This document shows, piece after piece, positions 32,800 to 41,505 of a DNA stretch of 64,000 bases. This DNA is from Luteibacter sp. dw_328 (GTDB lineage Bacteria; Pseudomonadota; Gammaproteobacteria; Xanthomonadales; Rhodanobacteraceae). Position numbers and translations under genes: made by a program. Every line of letters starts with the position of its first letter. Position 1 is the first letter of the stretch. The notes beneath the pieces are model-generated. The model made no database searches and was not told where the DNA came from. It was given only the letters and a program-made list of their open reading frames with translations. The DNA lies in NCBI RefSeq assembly GCF_018449605.1, contig NZ_JAAVUW010000005.1, positions 124,001-188,000 of the forward strand, in the 5' to 3' direction.

Positions 32800-33666
32800 A
32801 TGGCTCTACGTCTCCTCGCCGTTCTCATCGCCCTCGTCATTGTCTGGAGCGTGCCGCAGCTTGCGCGGTGGCGTGACGACCGCTGGTTTCGCGGCTGGGT
32901 AAATCGCCTGGGCGACACCTCCGGCCCCGGCCGCGTCGCTGTCATCCTGCTCGTGCCCGTCGTCGCCGCTGCGATCTTCGCCGGCCTGCTTGCCTCCCTT
33001 CCCTTCTTCGACCTTGCGTGGCTGGTCTTCTCGATCGCCGTGCTGGTCTACGCACTGGGCCCGCGTGAGATCGAAACCGACATCGATGCCATCCTGCGCG
33101 CGCCCGATACGCTGCGCCGCGACGAAGCGATGGCCGGTCTGCGTCACGACGAGGAAGCATTGACCTGGTTCGCTCCAGCGCTCGTCGAGGCAGCGTTCTA
33201 CGGCGCCCTTCGCCGCCGGTTCGGTGTGCTGCTCTGGTTTCTTCTCCTCGGCCCGGCCGGCGGCCTCGGCTACCGGTTGGCGCAGATCCTCAGCCGCGAC
33301 GCTTCGCTCGCGCTCGACAGCGCCAGCCGCACGGCTGCGCAGCGCGTCGGCGATGCGCTGGACTGGATTCCCGCCCACCTCATGGTCTTCGCCATGGCCC
33401 TGGTCTCGGATTTCGACGCCGTGATCGGTGCGTGGAAACAGTGGCACCACACGTCGGGAAGCCCGCGTTCGCGTCTTGACCCGGATTTCCTCGGTGCGGT
33501 CGCTCGCGCCGGTGTCGATGCCGACGTCGAGGCTGGCGACGGCTACGTCCAGGACGTCAGCGACCCGGTCGCCGAACTCGAAGATGCGCGACGGGTGATC
33601 CGCCGCGTACTCATCGTCTGGCTTGCCGTCGTCGCCGTGATCGTGCTCGCCGCCTGGGTCGCCTGA
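32800..33666 (+). CDS. ampE: AmpE-like inner-membrane protein
   Basis: The 288-residue protein has four or five membrane helices (about 4-20, 47-66, 70-90, 138-162 and 265-287). The AmpE-type pattern includes WFAPALVEAAFYGALRRRFGVLLWFLLLGPAGGLGYRL. AmpE is related to CobD/CbiB and is encoded with AmpD in the enteric beta-lactamase regulatory locus, but its own role is unclear. ampD is not adjacent here. The stop lies 1 bp before the convergent MFS-acyltransferase gene. Confidence 0.82.
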   Translation: MALRLLAVLIALVIVWSVPQLARWRDDRWFRGWVNRLGDTSGPGRVAVILLVPVVAAAIFAGLLASLPFFDLAWLVFSIAVLVYALGPREIETDIDAILRAPDTLRRDEAMAGLRHDEEALTWFAPALVEAAFYGALRRRFGVLLWFLLLGPAGGLGYRLAQILSRDASLALDSASRTAAQRVGDALDWIPAHLMVFAMALVSDFDAVIGAWKQWHHTSGSPRSRLDPDFLGAVARAGVDADVEAGDGYVQDVSDPVAELEDARRVIRRVLIVWLAVVAVIVLAAWVA

Positions 33667-33667
33667 C

Positions 33668-35542
33668 TCAGGCCTTGTCGCCGCGAAGCTCGCCCACCCG
33701 CGCTTCCAGCACGATCGCATTCGCCTCGCCCGCCGGTAGCGGTGAGCCGCCCACCAGCTCGATCCTCGACCAGAAGCGCCGCGGCAGACGTGAGCGGCGC
33801 AGCGCGCTGTCGTGCCGGCTGAAGATGCTGCCCCACATGCCCCGCAGCGCCAGTGGCACGACGGGCACCGGCCGTCGCGCAAGAATCTGGTCGACGCCCG
33901 GACGGAACGTCGCGATGCCCCCATCCTTGGTCAGGCCCCCTTCGGGGAAAATGCAGACCACCTCGCCCGCGGCCAGCGCCTCGTCGATGAGTTCGAACGC
34001 CCGCGCCAGCTGTGCGGCGTCCTCGTTGCGTCCGGCAATCGGGATCGCCTTCGCGGTCCGGAAGACAAAGTTCAACACCGGGATGTTGAAGATCTTGTAG
34101 TACATGACGAAGCGCATGGGCCGACGCACGCTGGCCATGAGGATCAGCGGATCCATGAAGCTCACGTGGTTGCAGACCACCAGCGCGGCGCCTTCGTCCG
34201 GCACGTTCTTCAGCCCGTCCACGCGCACGCGATAAAGCGTATGCACGAGGATCCAGGTGATGAACCGCATCATGAACTCGGGGACCAGCGTGAAGATATA
34301 CACCGCGACGGCGATGTTGATCAGGCCGGTGACGAGGAAGATCGTCGGCACGCTGAAGCCGAGCGCCGTGAGGCCAATGCCGAACCCCGACGCAATGCAG
34401 ATGAGCAGCGCATTCACGATGTTGTTGCCGGCGATGATGCGCGACAGGCGTTCCCGTGGGGCGCGGCTCTGCACGAAGGCGAACAACGGCACCACGTAGA
34501 AACCCGCGAACGCGCCGATCATGGTGAGGTCCAGCGCGACCCGCCACGCACCCGGCGCCATTAGAAAGGCGGTCCAGCTGAGGGTCGTGCCTGCCGGTAC
34601 GAGCGGATGCGCGAAGAACAGGTCGACCGCGAACACGGTCAGGCCGAAGGCACCGATCGGCACGAGACCGATTTCCACCCGCTTGCCGGAGAGCCGCTCG
34701 CAGAGCAGCGAGCCGATACCGGTGCCGATGGAGAACAGCGTGAGCGCCAGCGTGTTCACCGAGCCGTCGCCGCTGAGCACGTGACGCGTGTAATTCGGCA
34801 GCTGCGCGATCATCACGGTGCCGAAGAACCAGAACCAGGAAATACCAAGCACCGCGTTGAAGATGGCGCGGTCCTCGTGGGTGAGCTTGAGCACACGCCA
34901 GGTTTCGCTTAGAGGATTCCAGTTGAATTTCAATGTCGGCGCCGTGGCTGGCGCAGCGGGAATGGAGCGGCTTACGAAGTAGCCGGTCACGGCAATCGCG
35001 ATGGTCGTCAGCGACGCCGCCAACGTGCCATAGCCCGCGATCAGCATCAGCGAGTTGCCGACAATCATGCCGACCAGCATGGCCAGCTGCGTGCCCATCT
35101 CGACCAGCGCATTGCCGCCGACCAGTTCATCGCGCTGGAGGGCCTGCGGCAGGATCGAATACTTGATGGGCCCGAACATGGTCGAGTGCATGCCCATCAG
35201 GAACAACACCACGAGCAGCAATGAAATGTGGTGCGTGAAGAAGCCTATCGCGGCCACGACCATCGCCGCGATCTCGAATAGCTTCACGTAACGAATGAGT
35301 CGCGTCTTCTCGAACTTCTCCGCGATCTGCCCGGCCGTCGCGGAGAAAAGGAAATACGGAAGGATGAACAGCGCAGGCGCGAGGTTCGTGTAGAGCGACA
35401 CCTGTGCGTCGGGCAAGGCCATCTGGAAGGCGACCAGCATGACCATCGCATTGCGAAATGCGTTGTCGTTGAACGCGCCGAGCGCCTGCGTCCAGAAGAA
35501 GGGCGCAAAGCGGCGCGTGCCGAGAAGTTTGAACTGGGACAT
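33668..35542 (-). CDS. MFS transporter fused to PlsC-type acyltransferase
   Basis: The 624-residue two-domain protein has an N-terminal 12-helix MFS transporter (about 1-415) starting MSQFKLLGTRRFAPFFWTQA, LplT-like. The C-terminal 1-acyl-glycerol-3-phosphate acyltransferase (about 420-624) has the motifs CNHVSFMDP (H-x4-D) and FPEGGLTKDGG. The combination matches lysophospholipid flippase plus reacylation as in LplT-Aas, minus the Aas AMP-ligase domain. The likely role is uptake and repair of lysophospholipid in the inner membrane. It is convergent with ampE. Confidence 0.88.
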   Translation of the reverse strand: MSQFKLLGTRRFAPFFWTQALGAFNDNAFRNAMVMLVAFQMALPDAQVSLYTNLAPALFILPYFLFSATAGQIAEKFEKTRLIRYVKLFEIAAMVVAAIGFFTHHISLLLVVLFLMGMHSTMFGPIKYSILPQALQRDELVGGNALVEMGTQLAMLVGMIVGNSLMLIAGYGTLAASLTTIAIAVTGYFVSRSIPAAPATAPTLKFNWNPLSETWRVLKLTHEDRAIFNAVLGISWFWFFGTVMIAQLPNYTRHVLSGDGSVNTLALTLFSIGTGIGSLLCERLSGKRVEIGLVPIGAFGLTVFAVDLFFAHPLVPAGTTLSWTAFLMAPGAWRVALDLTMIGAFAGFYVVPLFAFVQSRAPRERLSRIIAGNNIVNALLICIASGFGIGLTALGFSVPTIFLVTGLINIAVAVYIFTLVPEFMMRFITWILVHTLYRVRVDGLKNVPDEGAALVVCNHVSFMDPLILMASVRRPMRFVMYYKIFNIPVLNFVFRTAKAIPIAGRNEDAAQLARAFELIDEALAAGEVVCIFPEGGLTKDGGIATFRPGVDQILARRPVPVVPLALRGMWGSIFSRHDSALRRSRLPRRFWSRIELVGGSPLPAGEANAIVLEARVGELRGDKA

Positions 35543-35600
35543 TCCGTGACCACCCACCGTTTATTCGCGGTGAGTGTACCCGAGCCCCCGTAGGGTGCGG

Positions 35601-36884
35601 TCAGCCCCGCGCCAGAGCGCGATGGGCGATGTCGTGGCGATAGAACGCGCCCTCGAAGCGCACGGTCGCCAGCGCGGCATAGGCTGCCGCGCGAGCGGCG
35701 GCGAGGTCGTCGCCGATGGCACAGACCGTAAGGACGCGACCGCCGGCGGTGACCGCCCGCCCATCCGCGGCGAGCGCGCTGCCTGCGTGGAAGACTTTGA
35801 CGTTCGCACCAAAATCGGCATCCGCGCCTTCAATCGCGTCTCCCGCACGCACCTTGCCGGGATACCCGCCGGCGGCGAGCACGACGCCGAGCGAAGGGCG
35901 CGCATCCCATTCGGCGCGTACCGCCGTGACATCGCCGTCCAGCGCCGCCTCGATGAGGTCGACGAGATCGGAGGTGAGGCGAAGCATGATCGGCTGCGTC
36001 TCGGGGTCACCGAAGCGCACGTTGAACTCGATCACCTTGGCCACGCCGGCCTTGTCGATCATCAGGCCCGCATAGAGGAATCCGGTGAAGGGGGCGCCGT
36101 CGGCCGCCATGCCGTCGAGCGTCGGCTGGATGATCTCGCGCATGACACGGGCAGAAACCGCGTAAGTCACGACGGGCGCGGGCGAATAGGCACCCATGCC
36201 GCCCGTATTCGGACCCAGGTCGCCATCGTCACGACGCTTGTGGTCCTGACTGGTCGCCATCGGCAACGCGTGCTTGCCATCGGCGATGACGATGAAGCTG
36301 GCTTCCTCGCCGTCGAGGAATTCCTCAATCACCACGCGCGACGATGCGTCGCCGAAGGCCTGCTGGCCGAGCATGTCTTCCAGCGCCGCCTCGGCCTCGT
36401 CCAGGCTCATCGCCACGACGACGCCCTTGCCGGCCGCAAGGCCGTCGGCCTTGATGACGATGGGCGCTCCGGTCTGGCGCACGTGAGCAAGCGCCGGCGC
36501 CAGTTCGGTGAATACGGCGTAGTGCGCGGTCGGAATACGGTGGCGGGCCAGGAAGTCCTTCGCGAAGGCCTTGCTGCCTTCTAGCTGGGCCGCCTTGGCG
36601 GTGGGTCCGAAACAGCGCAGGCCTTCGGCGGTGAAGCGATCCACCACACCGGCGACCAGCGGCACTTCCGGCCCGACGACCGTGAGCTCGACGCCCTCAC
36701 TTTTTGCCAGGGCCAGCAAGCCTTCGATATCGGTCACGGCCACGCGCGCGTTGCGCAGCCCCGGTTCCTTCGCGGTACCCGCATTGCCCGGCGCCACGAT
36801 CACCTCGTCCACGCGGGCGGACTGAGCGAGCTTCCAGGCCAGCGCGTGTTCGCGACCGCCGCCGCCGATAACGAGGACTTTCAT
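35601..36884 (-). CDS. purD: Phosphoribosylamine-glycine ligase
   Basis: The 427-residue ATP-grasp enzyme of purine synthesis (GAR synthetase) has MKVLVIGGGGREHALAWKL at the N-terminus, the ATP-grasp lid region KADGLAAGKGVVVA, and the metal/ATP site FNVRFGDPETQ. Length equals E. coli PurD (429). purH is not adjacent. The next gene downstream on the strand is the MFS-acyltransferase fusion, with 58 bp between. Confidence 0.96.
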   Translation of the reverse strand: MKVLVIGGGGREHALAWKLAQSARVDEVIVAPGNAGTAKEPGLRNARVAVTDIEGLLALAKSEGVELTVVGPEVPLVAGVVDRFTAEGLRCFGPTAKAAQLEGSKAFAKDFLARHRIPTAHYAVFTELAPALAHVRQTGAPIVIKADGLAAGKGVVVAMSLDEAEAALEDMLGQQAFGDASSRVVIEEFLDGEEASFIVIADGKHALPMATSQDHKRRDDGDLGPNTGGMGAYSPAPVVTYAVSARVMREIIQPTLDGMAADGAPFTGFLYAGLMIDKAGVAKVIEFNVRFGDPETQPIMLRLTSDLVDLIEAALDGDVTAVRAEWDARPSLGVVLAAGGYPGKVRAGDAIEGADADFGANVKVFHAGSALAADGRAVTAGGRVLTVCAIGDDLAAARAAAYAALATVRFEGAFYRHDIAHRALARG

Positions 36885-36939
36885 GGGGTGTCTCCAGGCT
36901 TTGAACCCGGCATTCTACCCGGCGCCACGGAGGGCGCGC

Positions 36940-38304
36940 TCAGCGAATGCCGAGCAATTCGATAAGCTGCGCGCGCGGCAGCTTACCGGTCTCGTTGCGC
37001 GGCAGCGCGTCGACCAGGCGCAGGGGCCGGGGCAAGAACACCGGATCCATCGCGTGGCGCAGCGCGTTGAGCACGGCGTCAATGGTCAGCGTGGGTGCGA
37101 CGACGAGGCCGGCAATGCGGCGAATGCCCGCTGCATCGCCGTCGTCCAGCTGGAACAGCACGCCGTCTTCCACACCATCGATAGCGAGCAGACGACGGTT
37201 GAGGTCGCCCAGCGAAGCCCGCTTGCCTGCGATCTCGAGTAGATCGGTGTTGCGCCCGCGAAGACGGAAACGGCGCCCTTCGTCGTGCAGCGAAACGATA
37301 TCGGCCAGGGCGATGGGCTCGGCCAGTTGCGGCGCATCGACCAGCGTGCCGTCCGGCTGCGGATGCAGCACCACGCCGTCGTAGAGCTGCCAATCCTCGT
37401 CGACGGCCGTGCGCCGGCTGGCGAACACGCAGGTTTCGGTGGAGCCAAAGACCTCGTGCAACGGCGCGCCGAAACGCTGTTCAGCTGACGTGGCCAGCTC
37501 GACCGGCATGGGCGCCGTTGCCGAAACAAAGGCCGCCAGCGGCGGCAGGCTGACACCGGATTCAATCAGCGCACGAAGGTGCACCGGCGTCGTCACCAGG
37601 ACGCGCGGTTTGGGCAACGAAGCCAGTGCGCTCGCCACGTCCGCCGGGAAGAAGGGCCGGCCCGCATGCACGCTCACATCGGAAAGCAGGGGCATCAGCA
37701 CGGACATCTCCATGCCGTACATGTGCTGGGGCGGCACCGTGGCGACGACATGGAACGCGTCGCCGATGGCCAAACCGAGCATGGCGGCATTGCCCGCGTT
37801 GCTGGCGACGAAACTGCCCCACGTCTTCACGTTCGGCTTGGGCTTGCCGGTCGACCCGGAGGTGTAGCCGATCGCGACCACCGCATCGGCTGGCACCGAC
37901 GGGATGCCGCCACAGGCCGGCAGCACGTCGTCCAGCTCCGGCATGCGGAGGTAGCCGGGGGGTGCGGGCGACAGGTCGAGCTCACCGATGGCATAGGCAC
38001 CGGGATGATTCGCCATGACTTCATCGACGGCGTGGGGTGCGCGCGAGGGTGGCAGCAGGTTGGTCTGGCCACGCACCACGAGGGCCGCGAAGGCGACGAG
38101 GAAGGCGTAGCGGTCTTCGCAAAGATTGACCGCGCTGTCGGCTTCGGGAAGCTTCGCCGCCACCTGGTGTACGTGGCCGAGGAAGGTCGCCGCCGTCACG
38201 GCATGCCCGTCGCGCCACGCGACCACGCGGGAAGGCGGGCCGACAAGCAACGGCAACGGCGAGGCGCCCGGGCGCCCGGAAATCTCGGAATGGACGATCG
38301 ACAA
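36940..38304 (-). CDS. AMP ligase of the aryl-polyene/xanthomonadin type
   Basis: The 454-residue adenylate-forming protein has the P-loop-like motif AIGYTSGSTGKPKPN, the region VATVPPQHMYGMEMSVLMPL, the A5-like motif VFGSTETCV, and the C-terminal catalytic lysine region NETGKLPRAQ. The short chain and VPPQHMYG/RPFFPAD blocks match the ligases that load hydroxybenzoate on the polyene carrier protein. A TTG start at 38304 has GGGGGAG at 7-nt spacing and sits 16 bp after tsaC; the longer frame overlaps tsaC. It lies 20 kb from the rest of the pigment genes. Confidence 0.82.
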   Translation of the reverse strand: MSIVHSEISGRPGASPLPLLVGPPSRVVAWRDGHAVTAATFLGHVHQVAAKLPEADSAVNLCEDRYAFLVAFAALVVRGQTNLLPPSRAPHAVDEVMANHPGAYAIGELDLSPAPPGYLRMPELDDVLPACGGIPSVPADAVVAIGYTSGSTGKPKPNVKTWGSFVASNAGNAAMLGLAIGDAFHVVATVPPQHMYGMEMSVLMPLLSDVSVHAGRPFFPADVASALASLPKPRVLVTTPVHLRALIESGVSLPPLAAFVSATAPMPVELATSAEQRFGAPLHEVFGSTETCVFASRRTAVDEDWQLYDGVVLHPQPDGTLVDAPQLAEPIALADIVSLHDEGRRFRLRGRNTDLLEIAGKRASLGDLNRRLLAIDGVEDGVLFQLDDGDAAGIRRIAGLVVAPTLTIDAVLNALRHAMDPVFLPRPLRLVDALPRNETGKLPRAQLIELLGIR

Positions 38305-38320
38305 CGGCTTACTCCCCCTC

Positions 38321-38890
38321 TCAGGCGCGGATGATAGCGCCGCTGAGGGCGTCACGGATGGTGGTGGGCCGCTCCTGGTCACCGAGTGCCGCGTCGAGCG
38401 CACCGTCAAGGCGATCACCGAAGTAACGTTCCAGCGTGGCAACGTCTCGCGCCGGTGCGTCCCCGTGGGGGTTGGCGCTGGTGGAGACCAGCGGGGCACC
38501 GAAGGCGCGGCACAGCGCGGCCGCGGGGGCGTGCGCGGTCACGCGCAGGGCAATGCCGGCATGCGCGCCAGCCACCCAGTCAGGAACATGGCCGCTACGC
38601 GGAAAAATCCAGGTATGGGGCCCGGGCCACGAGGCGCGGACCTCGTCGAGCACGGCCGGCGGCACAGCAGCCAGGTCGATATAGGGCGCGATCTGCTCGA
38701 AGTCGGCGGCGATGAGCAGCACGCCCTGCGTCGCGGGGCGACCCTTCAATGCGAAGAGGCGATCGAAGGCATCACGATCATGCGGATCGCAGCCAAGGCC
38801 ATACACGGCCTCGGTGGGGTAGCCGAGAACGCCACCGCCGCGCACGAGCGCGGCAGCGGCGTCGACCGTGGCCGTAGTGAAGCGGCGCAT
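38321..38890 (-). CDS. tsaC: Threonylcarbamoyl-AMP synthase (Sua5/YrdC/TsaC family)
   Basis: The 189-residue enzyme makes threonylcarbamoyl-adenylate for t6A37 in ANN-decoding tRNAs. Conserved motifs are LGYPTEAVYGLGCDP and the C-terminal PLVSTSANPHG. Length matches TsaC (190) rather than the longer Sua5. It lies 1 bp after topA and 16 bp before the AMP ligase, so it is clearly in an operon with both. Confidence 0.93.
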   Translation of the reverse strand: MRRFTTATVDAAAALVRGGGVLGYPTEAVYGLGCDPHDRDAFDRLFALKGRPATQGVLLIAADFEQIAPYIDLAAVPPAVLDEVRASWPGPHTWIFPRSGHVPDWVAGAHAGIALRVTAHAPAAALCRAFGAPLVSTSANPHGDAPARDVATLERYFGDRLDGALDAALGDQERPTTIRDALSGAIIRA

Positions 38891-38891
38891 G

Positions 38892-41405
38892 TCAGTCGAC
38901 GGACGGGGAAACCGACTTGGCGGCGGCGGTCTTGGCTGGCGCCTTCTTGGCCGCCGCCTTCTTCGTCGCTGCCTTCTTGGTGGCGGTCTTCTTCACCGCC
39001 GTTTTCTTCACGGCTGTCTTCTTGGCCGTGGCGTCCTTCGGTGCAGCGACTTTCTTCGTCGCCGCCTTCTTGGCCGCGGCTTTCTTGGTGGCCGTCTTCT
39101 TTGCCGCCTTTCCCCCACGCGGCTTCTTGATCGGCGCGGCCGCAAGGAGCTCGATGCACTCGGGCAGGGTCAGCGTCTTCGGCTCGCGGTCCTTCGGGAT
39201 GCGCGCGTTCTTTTCGCCGTCGGTGATATACGGGCCATAGCGGCCGTTGAGCACCTGAATGTCGTTACCGAAGTCGGTGATGATGCGGTTGGCGATGGCC
39301 TCGAGCTTCTCCTGCACCAGTTGGAGCGCGCGCGGCAGCTCGATGGTGTACGGGTCGTCCTCGGGCTTGAGCGAGGCATAGGTACTGCCCTGCTTCACGA
39401 AAGGACCAAAGCGGCCGACGCCGACGGTGATGTCTTCACCCGCCTCGGACTGGCCGAGGTTGCGCGGCAGCTTGAACAGCTCCATCGCATCCTCGAGCGT
39501 GATGGTGTGCATGCTCTGGCCGGGGCGCAGGCTGGCGTAGGTCGGCTTGGCCTCGTCGTCCTTGGTGCCGATCTGCGCGTAGGCACCGTAGCGGCCCAGA
39601 CGCACCGAGACCGGTTTGCCGCTCTTGGGATCTTCGCCGAGTTCGCGCGCTCCGGTGGCCTCGTTGCGATCGACCGATTCGGTCTTGTCGTCCACGAGGG
39701 TCTTGAATGGCAGCCAGAAACGTTCGAGCAGCGGCACCCAGGCTTCTTCGCCGCGGCTCACCGCGTCGAGTTCGTCTTCGAGGCGGGCGGTGAAGTCGTA
39801 ATCCACGTACTGGGCGAAATGACCGGAGAGGAACTGGCTTACGGCACGACCGACGTCCGTTGGACGAAAGCGACGGCTCTCCAGGAGCACGTACTCACGG
39901 CTGAGCAGCACCTGGATGATGCTTGCGTAAGTGGAAGGGCGACCGATGCCGTATTCCTCGAGCGTCTTGACCAGGCTGGCTTCGGAGAAGCGCGGCGGCG
40001 GCTCGGTGAAATGCTGGTCGGCCACGACGGCGGCCACGGGCACGACATCGCCCTGGGCCAGGCGCGGCAGGCGGCGCTGCTCGTCGTCGTCCTCGGTTTT
40101 CTGGTCCTTGCCTTCCTCGTACACGGCGAGGAAGCCCGGATCGATCACGGTGGTACCGGTGGCGCGGAACGCCGACTCACCGACCGGGAACTCCACCGAG
40201 ACGGTGTTGAGCGTGGCATGGACCATCTGGCAGGCGACGGTGCGCTTCCAGATCAGCTCGTAGAGCTTGCGCTGGTCGTCGTTGAGGAACGACGCCACGG
40301 TGCGCGGCATGTGCATGGCCGAGGTGGGTCGAATCGCCTCATGCGCTTCCTGGGCGTTCTTGGACTTGGACTTGTAGACCTGGACGGCGTCGGGCAAGGC
40401 ACCCTTGCCGTATTCGCGCGCGATGAGTTCGCGCAGCTCGGTCACGGCGTCGTCGGACAAGGCCACCGAATCGGTACGCATGTAGCTGATCAGGCCGACG
40501 TTGCCTTCGCTGCCGAGCGCCACGCCCTCGTAGAGACCCTGGGCCACGCGCATGGTGCGACTGGTCGAGAAGCCGAGCTTGCGGGCGGCTTCCTGCTGCA
40601 GCGTGGACGTGGTGAACGGCGGCGCCGGGCGACGCTTGCGCTCGCGGCTGGTGACTTCGCCGACCGTGAACTTGCCGGCGGCCGCCTTCTCCAGCGCCGC
40701 GCGGGCGGCCGTGGCATCGGCCTCGTTGGTCAGGTCGAACTGTTCGAACTTCTTGCCGTCGAGCTTGACCAGCCGGGCGTCGAAATCACCCTGCGGATGG
40801 GCCATGTTGGCCTGGATGGTCCAGTACTCGCGGGCCGTGAAGGCTTCGATCTCCAGCTCGCGCTCGACGATCATGCGCAGGGCCGGCGACTGCACGCGTC
40901 CTGCCGAGAGACCGCGCTGCACCTTGCGCCAGAGCACCGGAGAGAGGTTGAAGCCGACCAGGTAGTCGAGGGCGCGACGGGCCTGCTGGGCATCGACGAG
41001 GTCGTGGGACAGCTTGCGCGGATTGGCGACGGCTTCCTTGATGGCGCGAGGGGTGATCTCGCTGAAGACGACGCGTTGGACGTCCTTGCCTTCAAGAAGG
41101 CCACGCTCGCGGAGGATTTCGCTGATGTGCCAGGAGATCGCCTCACCTTCGCGATCCAAGTCGGTCGCGAGATAGATGCTGGTCGCTACCTTCGCCGCCT
41201 TGGCAATGGCGTCGACGTGTTTCTCGTTCCGGTCGATGACCTCGTAGGCCATGGCGAAGCCATGGTCGGGGTCGACCGCGCCCTCCTTCGGTCGCAGGTC
41301 GCGCACGTGGCCATACGACGCCAGCACCTGGAAGTCGGGTCCCAGGTACTTGTTGATCGTCTTGGCCTTGGCCGGCGATTCGACGATGAGGAGGTTCTTA
41401 GCCAT
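38892..41405 (-). CDS. topA: DNA topoisomerase I (type IA) with lysine-rich tail
   Basis: The 837-residue enzyme relaxes negative supercoils. The toprim motif is TDLDREGEA (81-89), with the active-site Tyr308 in GLISYMRTDS. Instead of Cys4 zinc fingers the C-terminus has four toprim-C repeats of the GRYGPY(I/V) type (about 560-745). The last ~75 residues are a histone H1-like tail of KKAA/KKTA repeats. Such tails occur in other Xanthomonadales TopA. It is the upstream partner of tsaC. Confidence 0.95.
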   Translation of the reverse strand: MAKNLLIVESPAKAKTINKYLGPDFQVLASYGHVRDLRPKEGAVDPDHGFAMAYEVIDRNEKHVDAIAKAAKVATSIYLATDLDREGEAISWHISEILRERGLLEGKDVQRVVFSEITPRAIKEAVANPRKLSHDLVDAQQARRALDYLVGFNLSPVLWRKVQRGLSAGRVQSPALRMIVERELEIEAFTAREYWTIQANMAHPQGDFDARLVKLDGKKFEQFDLTNEADATAARAALEKAAAGKFTVGEVTSRERKRRPAPPFTTSTLQQEAARKLGFSTSRTMRVAQGLYEGVALGSEGNVGLISYMRTDSVALSDDAVTELRELIAREYGKGALPDAVQVYKSKSKNAQEAHEAIRPTSAMHMPRTVASFLNDDQRKLYELIWKRTVACQMVHATLNTVSVEFPVGESAFRATGTTVIDPGFLAVYEEGKDQKTEDDDEQRRLPRLAQGDVVPVAAVVADQHFTEPPPRFSEASLVKTLEEYGIGRPSTYASIIQVLLSREYVLLESRRFRPTDVGRAVSQFLSGHFAQYVDYDFTARLEDELDAVSRGEEAWVPLLERFWLPFKTLVDDKTESVDRNEATGARELGEDPKSGKPVSVRLGRYGAYAQIGTKDDEAKPTYASLRPGQSMHTITLEDAMELFKLPRNLGQSEAGEDITVGVGRFGPFVKQGSTYASLKPEDDPYTIELPRALQLVQEKLEAIANRIITDFGNDIQVLNGRYGPYITDGEKNARIPKDREPKTLTLPECIELLAAAPIKKPRGGKAAKKTATKKAAAKKAATKKVAAPKDATAKKTAVKKTAVKKTATKKAATKKAAAKKAPAKTAAAKSVSPSVD

Positions 41406-41505
41406 GCGTTAGTCGGTTCCGAAGTCCGTCGGGGCGAGTGAACCCCAGCGTATGTATATATTTAGTTGGAAACATATCGCCGTGACGGCTGTCAAGCGTC
41501 GGCGA

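Noticed and set aside
38900-39120. Repetitive tract resembling a tandem repeat array
   Set aside because: It is in-frame coding sequence for the Lys/Ala tail of TopA.
38868-41441. 857-codon open frame antisense to topA
   Set aside because: Shadow of a conserved gene in high-GC DNA; its repeat-rich start reflects the KKAA tail codons of topA read in reverse.
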